Part shown: piece by piece, positions 24,162 through 33,478 of the stretch
Numbering within the stretch: position 1 is the first letter of the stretch
Layout: the number at the start of each line of letters is the position of its first letter
From: an uncultured Rikenellaceae bacterium
GTDB lineage: Bacteria > Bacteroidota > Bacteroidia > Bacteroidales > Rikenellaceae
NCBI GenBank assembly: GCA_944326815.1
Contig: CALVFI010000014.1
Location: 186,001 to 250,000 of the forward strand
Length of the DNA stretch: 64,000 bases
Reading direction: 5' to 3'
Translations under genes and position numbers: made by a program
Notes under the pieces: model-generated
The model's database searches: none
The model's input: the letters and a program-made list of their open reading frames with translations, nothing else
What the model was told of the DNA's origin: nothing

Positions 24162-25655
24162 ATGACTATTAGGAACTTGAAAATGACCGGATTTGCGGCA
24201 TTGCCGTTTGTGGTTGCCTCTTCGGCGTGTGCTGCTGGAGAACGTCAGAACGTGGTCTACATTATGACCGACCAACAGAGCTACTACCTGATCTCTGCCA
24301 TTACCGAAGCCCTTGGATCCGATCCGTATGCTCATAATTCTTATTTCAAGACCCCAAATCTCGACCGATTGGTGAAGCAGGGATATACCTTCTCGAACTG
24401 TTATGCCGGTCATCCGGTTTCGGGGCCTTCGCGTTTCGCTTTGTTGACAGGAGAGGCTCCCAACGCTTACGGAATGACGGGCAATTTCTCTCCCGGAGGA
24501 GAGAACGGACAGCGGATGTTTTCGACCATTACCTCGCGTGCGATGGGCGTTCTTTTTAAAAATGCGGGTTATGAGACCTATTACGGTGGTAAATGTCATC
24601 TGCCTTGGGCTAATGGCACCAGCGGCAAGGGGTCGATTTATGAACCACCTTATAAATACGGATTCGACCATTATTTGACTAGAAACGATCGGGATGAGTT
24701 GGCTGTGAAGGGAGCCGAGTTCTTCTCGGAGTATAAAGGAGACAAGCCATTCCTGTTGTTCCTTTCGTTTATGAACCCTCACGACATTTGTATGGCGCAA
24801 TTGCTCTTCAATAACAAACAGCTTGAGGATTTTCAGACATCCGATATTGAGATGTGGGCGCGTGCGAATCAGATCCGGTGGCGTGGCGTTTATCGTTCGA
24901 TGGATCCGACGCTGTTCGACGGCGATCAGGTGGCGAAACTGCCGTTCAATACGGCTGAAACCGATCGCTTCCCGCTTACGAAGTTGAAACAGCCCTATGT
25001 GGGGGATTCTCATAAGACCCGGGCGCATATCTGGTTCTATTATCGTCTGATGGAGCAGGTGGATAAGGAGATAGGTGTGGTGTTGGATGCTTTGGAGAAG
25101 AGTCCTTACAAGGACAATACGACCATCATATTCACCTCCGATCATGGAGAGATGGCCGGTTCGCATGGGGCCGTAGGCAAGAACCTTCCCTATCAGGAGT
25201 GTCAGAAGGTACCTTTTATCTTTGTCGGAAAGGGAATAAAGCAAGGCGTGGTTGACAATACAACCCCTGTATGCAATGGCTGGGATTTGCTTCCTACGAT
25301 GCTCGACCTGGCCGGTATTGACATTCCCAAGGAGCTCAATGGCCTCTCTTTGAAGGAGACGATTACCGAGGGGAAGGCGCTCGACCGGAAATACCTCTAT
25401 TACGAGACGGTGAACTCCTATGGGGTATTGGATAGCGGTCGTTACAAATATACCCGGTTCAATGTGCCTCAGGATGCTGAAAACGGCACGGAATCCCTCT
25501 TTGACCTGGATAAGGATCCGGGTGAACTTCACAATCTTGTTGGCGATGCATCCTATGCATCGAAATTAGATGAGTTGCGCAAAGAGTTGGTAGTGCAGAT
25601 GAAACGTTTCCATACGAGTTGGGATTTATTGAAACCTACTGTTAAGAATAAATGA
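24162..25655 (+). CDS. Exported sulfatase 3 (S1 family, serine-type)
   Basis: 497 residues. The ATG at 24162 follows the preceding stop by one base and begins a signal peptide (to about residue 25, ASSACAAG). The modification site is S87-G-P-S-R91 in HPVSGPSRFALLTGEA; metal motifs IMTDQQ and SDHGEMAGSH. An open frame exists back to 24087 inside sulfatase 2 but would remove the signal peptide from the N-terminus and is rejected. Close relative of sulfatase 1. Confidence 0.93.
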   Translation: MTIRNLKMTGFAALPFVVASSACAAGERQNVVYIMTDQQSYYLISAITEALGSDPYAHNSYFKTPNLDRLVKQGYTFSNCYAGHPVSGPSRFALLTGEAPNAYGMTGNFSPGGENGQRMFSTITSRAMGVLFKNAGYETYYGGKCHLPWANGTSGKGSIYEPPYKYGFDHYLTRNDRDELAVKGAEFFSEYKGDKPFLLFLSFMNPHDICMAQLLFNNKQLEDFQTSDIEMWARANQIRWRGVYRSMDPTLFDGDQVAKLPFNTAETDRFPLTKLKQPYVGDSHKTRAHIWFYYRLMEQVDKEIGVVLDALEKSPYKDNTTIIFTSDHGEMAGSHGAVGKNLPYQECQKVPFIFVGKGIKQGVVDNTTPVCNGWDLLPTMLDLAGIDIPKELNGLSLKETITEGKALDRKYLYYETVNSYGVLDSGRYKYTRFNVPQDAENGTESLFDLDKDPGELHNLVGDASYASKLDELRKELVVQMKRFHTSWDLLKPTVKNK

Positions 25656-25698
25656 ACGATATAAAAATAAAACAGATTAACCTGAACAGATAAAAGAG

Positions 25699-27333
25699 AT
25701 GACTTATAAACTTCTTACGCTGCCGGTTGTGACGGCAGCCTTGTTGCCTGCAGGATCGGCCATCGCCCAGCAAGAGGCTCAAAGGGTCAATATCATCCAT
25801 ATTATGACCGATGACCATTCCTATCAAACGCTCAGTGCTTATGGTGGTCCGATTTCGAAGTTAGCTCCTACTCCCAATCTTGATCGTTTGGCTGCACGAG
25901 GTATGCTTTTTACGCACGCCTATGTCGAAAATTCGATCTCTTCCCCCAGTCGTGCCACTTTGTTGACCGGTAAGTACAGCCATATGCACGGGCAGATCAA
26001 ACTGGGCAAGAAACCAGCTTTCAATGGAGATCAGATGACTTTCCCGAAGTTGTTGCAGGAGGCGGGTTATCAGACTGCTATTTTCGGCAAGTGGCATCTG
26101 TGGAGTACTCCGCAGGGGTTCGACGACTATAAAATTCTGAACGGACAGGGCACCTACTACCATCCGGAGTTTAGCTCGAACGAACATCCCGAATTTGTGC
26201 GGGAGGAGGGCTATGTGGCCAATATCATTACCAACGATGCCATCAATTGGTTGGAGCACCGCGACAAGGAGAAACCCTTCTGCCTGCTCGTTCATCACAA
26301 ATCCGTACACCGGAATTGGTTCCCGGAGTTGAAATATGCCGATCTATATGAGGATGTCACCTTCCCGGAACCTGAGACCTTTTTCGACGACTACAGTACT
26401 CGGTGCAGTGCTGCACGTACGCAGACCATGACCATTGAGCATGAGATGAAAATGGTCGACGACTGCAAAGTCTTCGAACTGCTCGAAGATCCGAATGCCA
26501 AGAATACCTTCAATGAAGAGTTCCTGCGCATGACACCCGAAGAACAGAAGCAGTTTAAGACGATTTATGGTCCGTTGAATGAGAAAATGCTTGCTCAGAA
26601 TTTGCAGGGTAAGGATCTGGTGCGTTGGAAATATCAACGTTATATCAAGGATTACGTACGTTGTGTCAAGTCGTTGGACGATGAGGTCGGTCGTCTGCTC
26701 GACTATCTCGACGAGAACGGTTTGAGCGAAAATACGATTATTGTTTATACCTCCGATCAGGGTTTCTATATGGGGGAACACAACTGGTTCGATAAACGGT
26801 TCATGTATGAGGAGTCGTTTCGCACGCCGTTGATTATTGCCTATCCGAAGATGATACAACCCAGTACGGTGTGCGATGAGTTGGTACAGAATATCGATTT
26901 CGCACCGACTTACCTGGCTATGGCCGGTGTGGAGATTCCCGAAGAGATATGTGGCGTGCCTCTTACGCCGTTGTTCGCTACGGGGAAGGCTCCCGAGGGA
27001 TGGCGCGATGAACTCTACTATCACTATTATGATTACCCCAGTATTCATAATGTCCGCCGTCACGACGGAATCATGACCCGCGATTACAAACTGATTCACT
27101 TCAAGGATCAGGGAGGTGGCAATAACCGGACGGATGGCCCGATCGACTGCTGGGAGTTGTACGACCTCAAGAAAGATCCGACGGAGGTGAATAATGTTTA
27201 CAAGGATCCGGCTTACGCCGATGTGGTGGCCGATCTCAAAAAGCGGTTGGCCGATAAGCGGGCTGAATTGAGGATTGAGGAGAGCGAAAGCAAGTTCGAC
27301 CTGGAGGCCTGGAAAAACAAAAAAAGTAAGTAG
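25699..27333 (+). CDS. Exported sulfatase 4 (S1 family, serine-type)
   Basis: 544 residues, signal peptide ending AIAQQ. Metal ligands IMTDDH (D38, D39), modification site S81-S-P-S-R85 in NSISSPSRATLLTGKYSH, FGKWHLW and YTSDQGFYMGEHNWFDKR. The last motif, with GEH-x-W-x-DKR-x-MYEES, is shared with sulfatase 5 and with N-acetylglucosamine-6-sulfatase-like and choline-sulfatase-like groups. 43 bases after sulfatase 3. Probably periplasmic. Confidence 0.93.
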   Translation: MTYKLLTLPVVTAALLPAGSAIAQQEAQRVNIIHIMTDDHSYQTLSAYGGPISKLAPTPNLDRLAARGMLFTHAYVENSISSPSRATLLTGKYSHMHGQIKLGKKPAFNGDQMTFPKLLQEAGYQTAIFGKWHLWSTPQGFDDYKILNGQGTYYHPEFSSNEHPEFVREEGYVANIITNDAINWLEHRDKEKPFCLLVHHKSVHRNWFPELKYADLYEDVTFPEPETFFDDYSTRCSAARTQTMTIEHEMKMVDDCKVFELLEDPNAKNTFNEEFLRMTPEEQKQFKTIYGPLNEKMLAQNLQGKDLVRWKYQRYIKDYVRCVKSLDDEVGRLLDYLDENGLSENTIIVYTSDQGFYMGEHNWFDKRFMYEESFRTPLIIAYPKMIQPSTVCDELVQNIDFAPTYLAMAGVEIPEEICGVPLTPLFATGKAPEGWRDELYYHYYDYPSIHNVRRHDGIMTRDYKLIHFKDQGGGNNRTDGPIDCWELYDLKKDPTEVNNVYKDPAYADVVADLKKRLADKRAELRIEESESKFDLEAWKNKKSK

Positions 27334-27357
27334 TACACGACTTGTAATGAATGCGAA

Positions 27358-28419
27358 ATGAAATCGATCAAATATCTTTTATCCATCCTGCTGCTCGTTA
27401 GCGGCATGGCAGTCAGCGGAGCATCAAAAATTGCTCCGAACGAGAAGAAAATCGTAATCGAAGGCGCGATGCATCTGAAATATGAAGAGGGTAAGATGCA
27501 GATCAACAGATTCAGCGATGAATTGTGGAGCAGAGAGGATTTGAATAACTTTTCCAAGTCCAAAGCCTTGACTCAATCGGGTGTGAGGATTATTTTCAGA
27601 ACCGACAGCAAAACCGTAAAACCCGTTTTTAGTGATCGAGAAGGGGCCGATTTGCGTAAACCAACCAATTATTACGGAATATACAAGAATGGAGAGTTCA
27701 TCGGCAACATGAAGGGCGATAGCCTGATCCTTGAATCTCCGGAGGGTGGAATCGTCGAGTGGGAGATCGTTCTGCCGATCTATTACGGGGTCAATTTCGA
27801 AGGGTTGATCCTTGATGATGGGGCTAAATTGTTCGACGTAAAGCGGGAGAAGCGTCCGGTGCTGGTGGCGATCGGTGATTCGATTACGCATGGGGCTGGT
27901 CAGACGAAATGCGGGTCGAATGGATCCTATCCGTTTGTTCTGGCTCAGACGAATGGATACGATCTCTACAACCTGGCGGTGGGTGGTTCCCAAATATCCC
28001 CGGCTGTTGCCGGAGAGTTGACCGAGGTCAAAGCCGACATCATCACGGTGTTGTGGGGATTCAACGACTGGAATGGGACCCGAGGCGATATCGAGGAGAT
28101 TACCCGGCGCTATACCGCTCTTCTGTCGGAGTTACGGAAGGTGCAACCCGATGCCAGAATCTATTGTATCCTGCCGACGACGGCTGCGGACGAGAGCGGT
28201 AAGAACGGTAAAAAGGGAAAGATTCCCGGCCGGCCTCTTAGCGATGTGCGCGATGCCGAGCGTCAGGTGGTGGAGGCAGCCATGGCGAAAGGCGACAGGA
28301 ATCTGTTTATCATAGAGGGGAATAAACTCTCATCGACACAAGACCTGCTGGGGAATGTCCATTTCAACAACAAGGGGGCTGCTCGTTTCGGGAAAACTCT
28401 TGCCGAGCTGGTCAAATAG
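27358..28419 (+). CDS. Secreted SGNH/GDSL hydrolase with N-terminal beta domain
   Basis: 353 residues with a signal peptide (to about residue 20). Residues 30-160 form a beta-rich domain seen in two-domain carbohydrate esterases; the SGNH domain follows with block I AIGDSITHG (Ser175), Gly210 in AVGG, Asn236 in WGFND, and His335 in GNVHFNNKG. The usual Asp three residues before this His is Gly332 here, so the triad may use another acid or be a Ser-His dyad. An esterase removing acetyl groups from sulfated glycans would fit between sulfatases 4 and 5; this is inference from context. Confidence 0.85.
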   Translation: MKSIKYLLSILLLVSGMAVSGASKIAPNEKKIVIEGAMHLKYEEGKMQINRFSDELWSREDLNNFSKSKALTQSGVRIIFRTDSKTVKPVFSDREGADLRKPTNYYGIYKNGEFIGNMKGDSLILESPEGGIVEWEIVLPIYYGVNFEGLILDDGAKLFDVKREKRPVLVAIGDSITHGAGQTKCGSNGSYPFVLAQTNGYDLYNLAVGGSQISPAVAGELTEVKADIITVLWGFNDWNGTRGDIEEITRRYTALLSELRKVQPDARIYCILPTTAADESGKNGKKGKIPGRPLSDVRDAERQVVEAAMAKGDRNLFIIEGNKLSSTQDLLGNVHFNNKGAARFGKTLAELVK

Positions 28420-28462
28420 TAATTTTGCAAACAGATATTTCACCCCAAAAAAACAGACCATT

Positions 28463-30007
28463 ATGCGTAATACGGCGGTTATCACGTTGTGCGTTCCGTT
28501 GTTGGCGGGATGCACCTCGAAAAGTTCCAAGAACGATCTCTCGGTCACGTATCTTCCCGATGCGAAACCTCGTAATGTCATCTTTATCCTGAGCGACGAC
28601 CATCGGTATGATTATATGGGATTTCTCCATACCGTACCCTGGTTGCAGACACCCAATATGGATTTTATGGCGGCCAATGGGGCTTATGTCAAGAATGCTT
28701 TTGTCACTACGTCGCTGTCGTCTCCTTCGCGGGCTTCGATCCTTACGGGATTGTTCTCGCATGAACATACCGTGGTGGACAATGTGGCGCCGGTGCCTGA
28801 AGGGTTGACCTTCTTCCCGCAGTATCTGCAGAAGGCGGGCTATACTACGGGCTTCTTCGGCAAGTGGCACATGGGTGATACGGACGATAGCCCGCAGCCG
28901 GGATTCGACCACTGGGAAAGTTTCGAGGGACAAGGAACCTACTACAATGTGAAGATGAATGTCAATGGAGAGGATGTCGTATATCCGGAGGATGCCTATG
29001 TCACCGATTTGTTGACCGATCATGCCATTGAGTTCATTGACGCCAACAAGGATAAACCCTTCTTTGTCTATTTGTCGCATAAGGCGGTGCACGATCCGTT
29101 CCAGGCGTCGAAAGAACATGAGGGAATGTATGCAGAGGAGAGTATGCCTAAACCGGAGAATTTTTATTGTCCGACCTACGGTCAGCATGCCGTTCCGTCG
29201 AAAGATCAGGAGGGCGAACCGGCCAAAGGCGCCGAATGGTATGGCGAGGGTCGTATGCCTGACTGGGTGAAAGAGCAGCGGGAAAGTTGGCATGGGGTCG
29301 ATTACAGTTATTTCGGCCGTACGGATTGGGAGACCGAAGCCAAACGATATTGCCAGTGTCTGACGAGTCTGGATGCCTCGATCGGCCGTGTGCTGGATTA
29401 TCTGCGTGAAAACGGCATGGATCAGAATACGCTGGTGATCTATATGGGCGACAATGGTTTTTGTTGGGGCGAACATGGGCTGATCGACAAGCGGACCTTC
29501 TATGAGGCCTCGGTGCGCGTTCCGATGCTTGCCTATTGTCCGGAGATTATCAAACCGGGGACCGTGGTCGAGAATATGATTCAAAACATAGACATCGCTC
29601 CGACTGTGATGGAGGCGTGTGGTATCGATAAGGCGGAACAGATGCGGGGACGGTCGATGCTCCCGTTGCTCGAGGGAGAGGAGATTGCCGATTGGCGTCA
29701 GAGAATCTATTACGAATATTATTGGGAGTATGACTTTCCTCAGACACCCACCACGTTCGGTGTGCGGACCGACAGGTACAAATACATCCGTTATCAGGGC
29801 ATCTGGGATACCAACGAATTCTATGATCTGGAGAACGATCCGTATGAGACCAATAACCTGATTGCCTCGCCCGAACATCAGGAGACCATCAAACAACTTG
29901 CAGAGGATCTTTATACATGGCTCGAGGAGACCAATGGAATGGCCATTCCGTTGAAACGTACCGTGAAACATCGTATAGGCGATCATAGGAACCTGGAGGT
30001 CTATTAA
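28463..30007 (+). CDS. Sulfatase 5, lipoprotein (S1 family, GlcNAc-6-sulfatase-like)
   Basis: 514 residues. The ATG at 28463 gives a lipoprotein signal with lipobox LLAGC (Cys17); an upstream in-frame ATG at 28355 overlaps the SGNH gene and is rejected. Metal ligands ILSDDH, modification site S86-S-P-S-R90 in TTSLSSPSRASILTGLFSHEH, FGKWHMG, and MGDNGFCWGEHGLIDKR. This pattern resembles N-acetylglucosamine-6-sulfatases of mucin or glycosaminoglycan degraders. As a lipoprotein it is probably surface- or outer-membrane-bound, unlike sulfatases 1, 3 and 4. Last gene of the operon. Confidence 0.92.
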   Translation: MRNTAVITLCVPLLAGCTSKSSKNDLSVTYLPDAKPRNVIFILSDDHRYDYMGFLHTVPWLQTPNMDFMAANGAYVKNAFVTTSLSSPSRASILTGLFSHEHTVVDNVAPVPEGLTFFPQYLQKAGYTTGFFGKWHMGDTDDSPQPGFDHWESFEGQGTYYNVKMNVNGEDVVYPEDAYVTDLLTDHAIEFIDANKDKPFFVYLSHKAVHDPFQASKEHEGMYAEESMPKPENFYCPTYGQHAVPSKDQEGEPAKGAEWYGEGRMPDWVKEQRESWHGVDYSYFGRTDWETEAKRYCQCLTSLDASIGRVLDYLRENGMDQNTLVIYMGDNGFCWGEHGLIDKRTFYEASVRVPMLAYCPEIIKPGTVVENMIQNIDIAPTVMEACGIDKAEQMRGRSMLPLLEGEEIADWRQRIYYEYYWEYDFPQTPTTFGVRTDRYKYIRYQGIWDTNEFYDLENDPYETNNLIASPEHQETIKQLAEDLYTWLEETNGMAIPLKRTVKHRIGDHRNLEVY

Positions 30008-30050
30008 AGAATGGGTCCGTTCCCCGTCAGGCGAACGGACCCATTCTTTT
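30008..30050 (+). terminator. Intrinsic terminator of the sulfatase operon
   Basis: Perfect 15-bp stem (30008-30022 with 30033-30047) with a ten-base loop and TTTT, directly after the last sulfatase stop codon. Confidence 0.92.
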
Positions 30051-30084
30051 ATGAAGCGTTCAAATCTTTTTTACCGTACGATAA

Positions 30085-31689
30085 ATGATGTGCATGAGAA
30101 CGATAAAAATCATAGTATTGGGGCTTTTCTTATTGGGGCTTTGTTATGGAGTGGTAAGAATTGCATCGTCCTCTTCCGAACAGGGGGAGAGCATCGATTC
30201 ACTGCTCGTGGTACTGGACAGAACCATAGCCGATAAAACGCTCTATGCCCAGATACGGCAAAATAACATAGATTCTCTGAAAAGGAGATTGGTTAAAGAG
30301 ACTAATGTAGAGAAGAAAATAGGTTTGGCTCAACAGATCTTTGATCTCTATTTCGATTTTCAGAACGATTTGGCCATGGAGTATGTCGTTCTCATGCACG
30401 ATTTGGCCGAGAAGGTCTATGGTCGGAATCCCGACTATTTGTGGATGGCGGATATAAACCGGGCCCGCCTGCTGCGATATACCGGACAATTGAAGGAGTC
30501 GGTCGAACTGCTCGACGAGATAGGGCAGCAAAGGCTTTCTCCGACGATGCATTATCTCTATGTTTCGGAAAGAGTAGTGAGTTACTCTTTTTTGCATGAT
30601 CATAGCCCTACGCCTGAATATCAGGAATATTATGACATGATGACCGAAATCTATCGGGACTCGGTTTTTATGTATGCGGATAAAACGGCTGTTATTATCA
30701 AAGCTGAGCGATTTCTGAAGCAGAATAGTCCTCAGGAGGCTCTGGTTTTGCTTCACGATGAATACGATACTCTACCTCCGCTTTCCAAGCGAGCCGGGAC
30801 GTTGGCCTATAACATCGCTTTGTGTCACGGAGAAGAGGGCGATACGTTGAATCTTAGACGATACTTGATTCTGTCGGCCATTGCCGATTTGCACAATGGA
30901 GTGCGTGGATATAAATCTTTACAGCATCTTGCGGTTGAGATGTATCGTATGGGGGAGATCGACCGGGCCTACAATTACATGAAGTGCTCCATGGAGGATG
31001 CGATTGAAAGCAGTGCACGCATCCGGGCCCAGGAGGCTTCCGAGATGTTCGTGATTATAGACGAGTCCTATCAGAAGAAGGTGGCTACACAAAACCGCGA
31101 GATATTCAATCTGTTGATTGGTATTGGCGTTGTGGGAGTGCTATTGCTTGTATCTCTGTTTGTGATCAGCTATCAGAATGCCCGACTGGTCGCAGCAAAG
31201 CGCAACCTCTCCGAGGCCAATCTCATTAAAGAGGGATATCTGGGGGTCTTTATCGAAGAGTATTCAAACTATCTGTCGAAGATGAACTCGTATCGAGTGA
31301 AGTCGGTCAAGATTCTTAAGAAAAAGAATCTGGATGAGATACAGGCTTTTATCAACGAGGCGCTCAATACGACCGATGACCAGAGGGAACTCTACAAGAA
31401 ATTCGATGCCACCATACTTTCTATATTTCCCACTTTTATCGAGGAGTTCAATCAATTGATGAACGAGGGAGGTACGACAAAGAAAAACGACGGACAGGAA
31501 TTAACAGCAGAGCAGCGAATCGCGGCCTTTATACGTCTTGGAATCAAGGAAACGGAGAAAATAGCTCTTTTCCTGCGTTATTCCGTGCGTACGGTCTATA
31601 ACTATCGCAGCCAGATGCGTGCCAAGGCCCGAAATCCCAAGGATCTCGAACAGGAGATCATGCGGATAGGAATCGTGCAGAGCAAATGA
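30085..31689 (+). CDS. Membrane-anchored regulator, DUF6377 type (periplasmic TPR-like domain, TM, cytoplasmic HTH)
   Basis: 534 residues. An N-terminal hydrophobic segment (IKIIVLGLFLLGLCYGVV), about 310 residues of paired helices resembling TPR repeats, one transmembrane helix (LLIGIGVVGVLLLVSLFVIS, near residue 350), then a cytoplasmic part with VKILKKKNLDEIQAFI and a C-terminal helix-turn-helix (LTAEQRIAAFIRLGIKETEKI...YSVRTVYNYRSQMRAKA). This is the layout of DUF6377 proteins of Bacteroidales, often next to carbohydrate-use genes. It would pass a periplasmic signal directly to DNA. Position right after the sulfatase operon makes it a good candidate regulator of it. Confidence 0.85.
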   Translation: MMCMRTIKIIVLGLFLLGLCYGVVRIASSSSEQGESIDSLLVVLDRTIADKTLYAQIRQNNIDSLKRRLVKETNVEKKIGLAQQIFDLYFDFQNDLAMEYVVLMHDLAEKVYGRNPDYLWMADINRARLLRYTGQLKESVELLDEIGQQRLSPTMHYLYVSERVVSYSFLHDHSPTPEYQEYYDMMTEIYRDSVFMYADKTAVIIKAERFLKQNSPQEALVLLHDEYDTLPPLSKRAGTLAYNIALCHGEEGDTLNLRRYLILSAIADLHNGVRGYKSLQHLAVEMYRMGEIDRAYNYMKCSMEDAIESSARIRAQEASEMFVIIDESYQKKVATQNREIFNLLIGIGVVGVLLLVSLFVISYQNARLVAAKRNLSEANLIKEGYLGVFIEEYSNYLSKMNSYRVKSVKILKKKNLDEIQAFINEALNTTDDQRELYKKFDATILSIFPTFIEEFNQLMNEGGTTKKNDGQELTAEQRIAAFIRLGIKETEKIALFLRYSVRTVYNYRSQMRAKARNPKDLEQEIMRIGIVQSK

Positions 31690-31704
31690 TTTCGATGCGA
31701 CGGG

Positions 31705-32556
31705 TCAGCAGCAGTGGCGAAACTGACTTGGAGAGTTTCCTGTGGCTTTTTTGAAGAAGAGGCAGAAGTCCCTTTCCGACGGAAACCCGAGGTCGGAGGC
31801 GATGCGAAAGATGGGCTGTCGGGTTGTGCGCAGCAGCCTTTTGGCCCGAGAGACGAACTGGAGATTCAGGTACTCTTCGTGCGATATTCCCCGTTCCTGC
31901 CGAAGCAGGTCCCGGAAGTAGGCTTCCGAAAACCCGAGTTGTGAAGAACAGTCCTGGGCAGAGAGTTGTGCGCTTGACAAGAATCCATGGCCGGAGATAA
32001 AATCCTGAATCATCGTGTCATATCGCTCGATGGCATTTTGTACGGAGAGATAGCGCGTAGTGAACTGACGCTCGTAGAAGCGCGTACAGTAATCAAGCAA
32101 TAGTTCTATCTGTTTGGAGAGTATGCGTTTGCTGTACGGAGCCGTCCAATCACATGCTTCGTTTCGGATGTCGTCCATACATGCATCGATAGTGCATTTC
32201 TCACGCAATGACAGATGCAAAGCTTCCGTAGCCCGATACCCGAAGAAAGTATAGTGGTCTATGGTCATGCCCGGAAGCGATTCCTGTAACATGTCCGGCA
32301 GGAATGCGACGATTCGTATGTCATTGCGGCGGTGGCCGAATAGTCGTGATGCGACCGATGATTCTGGCGTGAAAGCACACAATGTCCCATCGGTGTAGTC
32401 GTCGTATTGTTGTCCGTATGTTCGATTATTCTCTGAGGCTCCGTACAATACAATCCCATAATAACCGGCAGGGCGAAGAACCGGAACAATCATGTTGGCT
32501 TCCGCTCCATCGGCCATGACGACCGGTGAATGGATGCGTTCCATGGACATAGCCAT
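31705..32556 (-). CDS. AraC-family transcriptional regulator (downstream paralogue)
   Basis: 283 residues: N-terminal sensing domain with cupin-like strands (YYGIVLYGASENNRTYG), helical linker with RFYERQFTTR, and a C-terminal AraC domain (SEAYFRDLLRQERGISHEEY; second HTH ending FCLFFKKATGNSPSQFR). The linker block YERQFTTR also occurs in the gene just upstream, so the two are paralogues. Its ATG shares one base with the upstream stop (TGATG), a sign of translational coupling. Confidence 0.9.
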   Translation of the reverse strand: MAMSMERIHSPVVMADGAEANMIVPVLRPAGYYGIVLYGASENNRTYGQQYDDYTDGTLCAFTPESSVASRLFGHRRNDIRIVAFLPDMLQESLPGMTIDHYTFFGYRATEALHLSLREKCTIDACMDDIRNEACDWTAPYSKRILSKQIELLLDYCTRFYERQFTTRYLSVQNAIERYDTMIQDFISGHGFLSSAQLSAQDCSSQLGFSEAYFRDLLRQERGISHEEYLNLQFVSRAKRLLRTTRQPIFRIASDLGFPSERDFCLFFKKATGNSPSQFRHCC

Positions 32557-33452
32557 CAGTTTTTGGTCCGGTATTCGTTAGGGGTGCAGCCGGCAATCCG
32601 TTTGAACATGCGGCTGAAGTGCTGCGGATACTGAAACCCGAGGTCGTAGGCAATCTGACTCATCGTCTTGTCGGAGGAGAGCAAGGCCTCTTTTGCTCGG
32701 GATATCAACTTGTTCTGGATGTACTCGGAGGCAGTCTGTCCGGTTTCCCGTCGAATCATGTCTCCGAAATAGTTGGCCGAAAGGCACACCTTGTCGGCAA
32801 AATATTTGACCGATGGCAACCCTTCCTGTTGTGGAGTATCGCCCTCGAAATATGCCTCCAGCAGTTGCTCGAAGCGGGTGACGATATCTTTGTTCACTTC
32901 GCTGCGGGTCGTGAACTGACGCTCGTAGAATCGCATGCAGTAGTCGAGCAGCAAACCGATGTTGGCGGTAATCAACCGGCGGCTGTGTTTGTCGATGGCG
33001 TGTTCGAGTTCTGCCTCTATCTTATAAAGGCAGTCCATGACTGTCTGCCGCTCCTCTTCGGAGAGGTGGAGTGCTTCGTTGGTCTCATAGGAGAAGAAAG
33101 TATAGCGGCGGATCTCCTGCCCGAGTGCCGTGCCGCGAATCAGGTCGGGATGAAACAGCAGGCCGTGAGCCAGCGGTTGTACGTCCGGCAACATCTCCAG
33201 GTCGGCAACTTGTCCCGGGGCAAAACATACCACGGTTCCCTCCTGGTAGTCGTAGTTTTGTCGTCCGTATTTGATATTTCCGCACTTGATGTCTTTCAGG
33301 AAAAGGGCGTATACGCCATAATTGAACCAGGCGCGCAGAGGCCATCTCTGGGCTTTTGACAAATCCACGACACTGACCAGCGGATGGCGTGTCTCCAGTC
33401 CGAAGAGTTTGTTGTATCGGTCGACGCTGTCGATTTTGATAATTTTGTCCAT
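32556..33452 (-). CDS. AraC-family transcriptional regulator (upstream paralogue)
   Basis: 298 residues, same layout as the following gene: N-terminal sensing domain (residues about 25-170), linker RFYERQFTTR, and a C-terminal AraC domain (SANYFGDMIRRETGQTASEY; second HTH ending FSRMFKRIAGCTPNEYR). Divergent from the cupin/flavodoxin/CMD group across about 240 bases; AraC genes in this place often control such redox genes. A TATATTTG -7 box (33478-33471, minus) lies 19 bases before its start codon. Confidence 0.92.
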   Translation of the reverse strand: MDKIIKIDSVDRYNKLFGLETRHPLVSVVDLSKAQRWPLRAWFNYGVYALFLKDIKCGNIKYGRQNYDYQEGTVVCFAPGQVADLEMLPDVQPLAHGLLFHPDLIRGTALGQEIRRYTFFSYETNEALHLSEEERQTVMDCLYKIEAELEHAIDKHSRRLITANIGLLLDYCMRFYERQFTTRSEVNKDIVTRFEQLLEAYFEGDTPQQEGLPSVKYFADKVCLSANYFGDMIRRETGQTASEYIQNKLISRAKEALLSSDKTMSQIAYDLGFQYPQHFSRMFKRIAGCTPNEYRTKN

Positions 33453-33470
33453 GGGGCTGATCTTTTCTTA

Positions 33471-33478
33471 CAAATATA
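33471..33478 (-). promoter_or_regulatory. -7 box (TATATTTG) of the tandem AraC operon
   Basis: Exact TAnnTTTG match on the minus strand, 19 bases before the ATG at 33452. The -33 region (TTCC) is poor. On the plus strand TATTTTTG at 33576-33583 could serve the divergent cupin gene. Confidence 0.4.

Noticed and set aside
28412-29986. Long open frame on the minus strand (524 codons) across sulfatase 5
   Set aside because: Antisense shadow of a conserved sulfatase; the composition is Arg/His/Ile-rich without any family motif. The same holds for long minus-strand frames at 24147-25532, 21025-22203 and 18384-19370.
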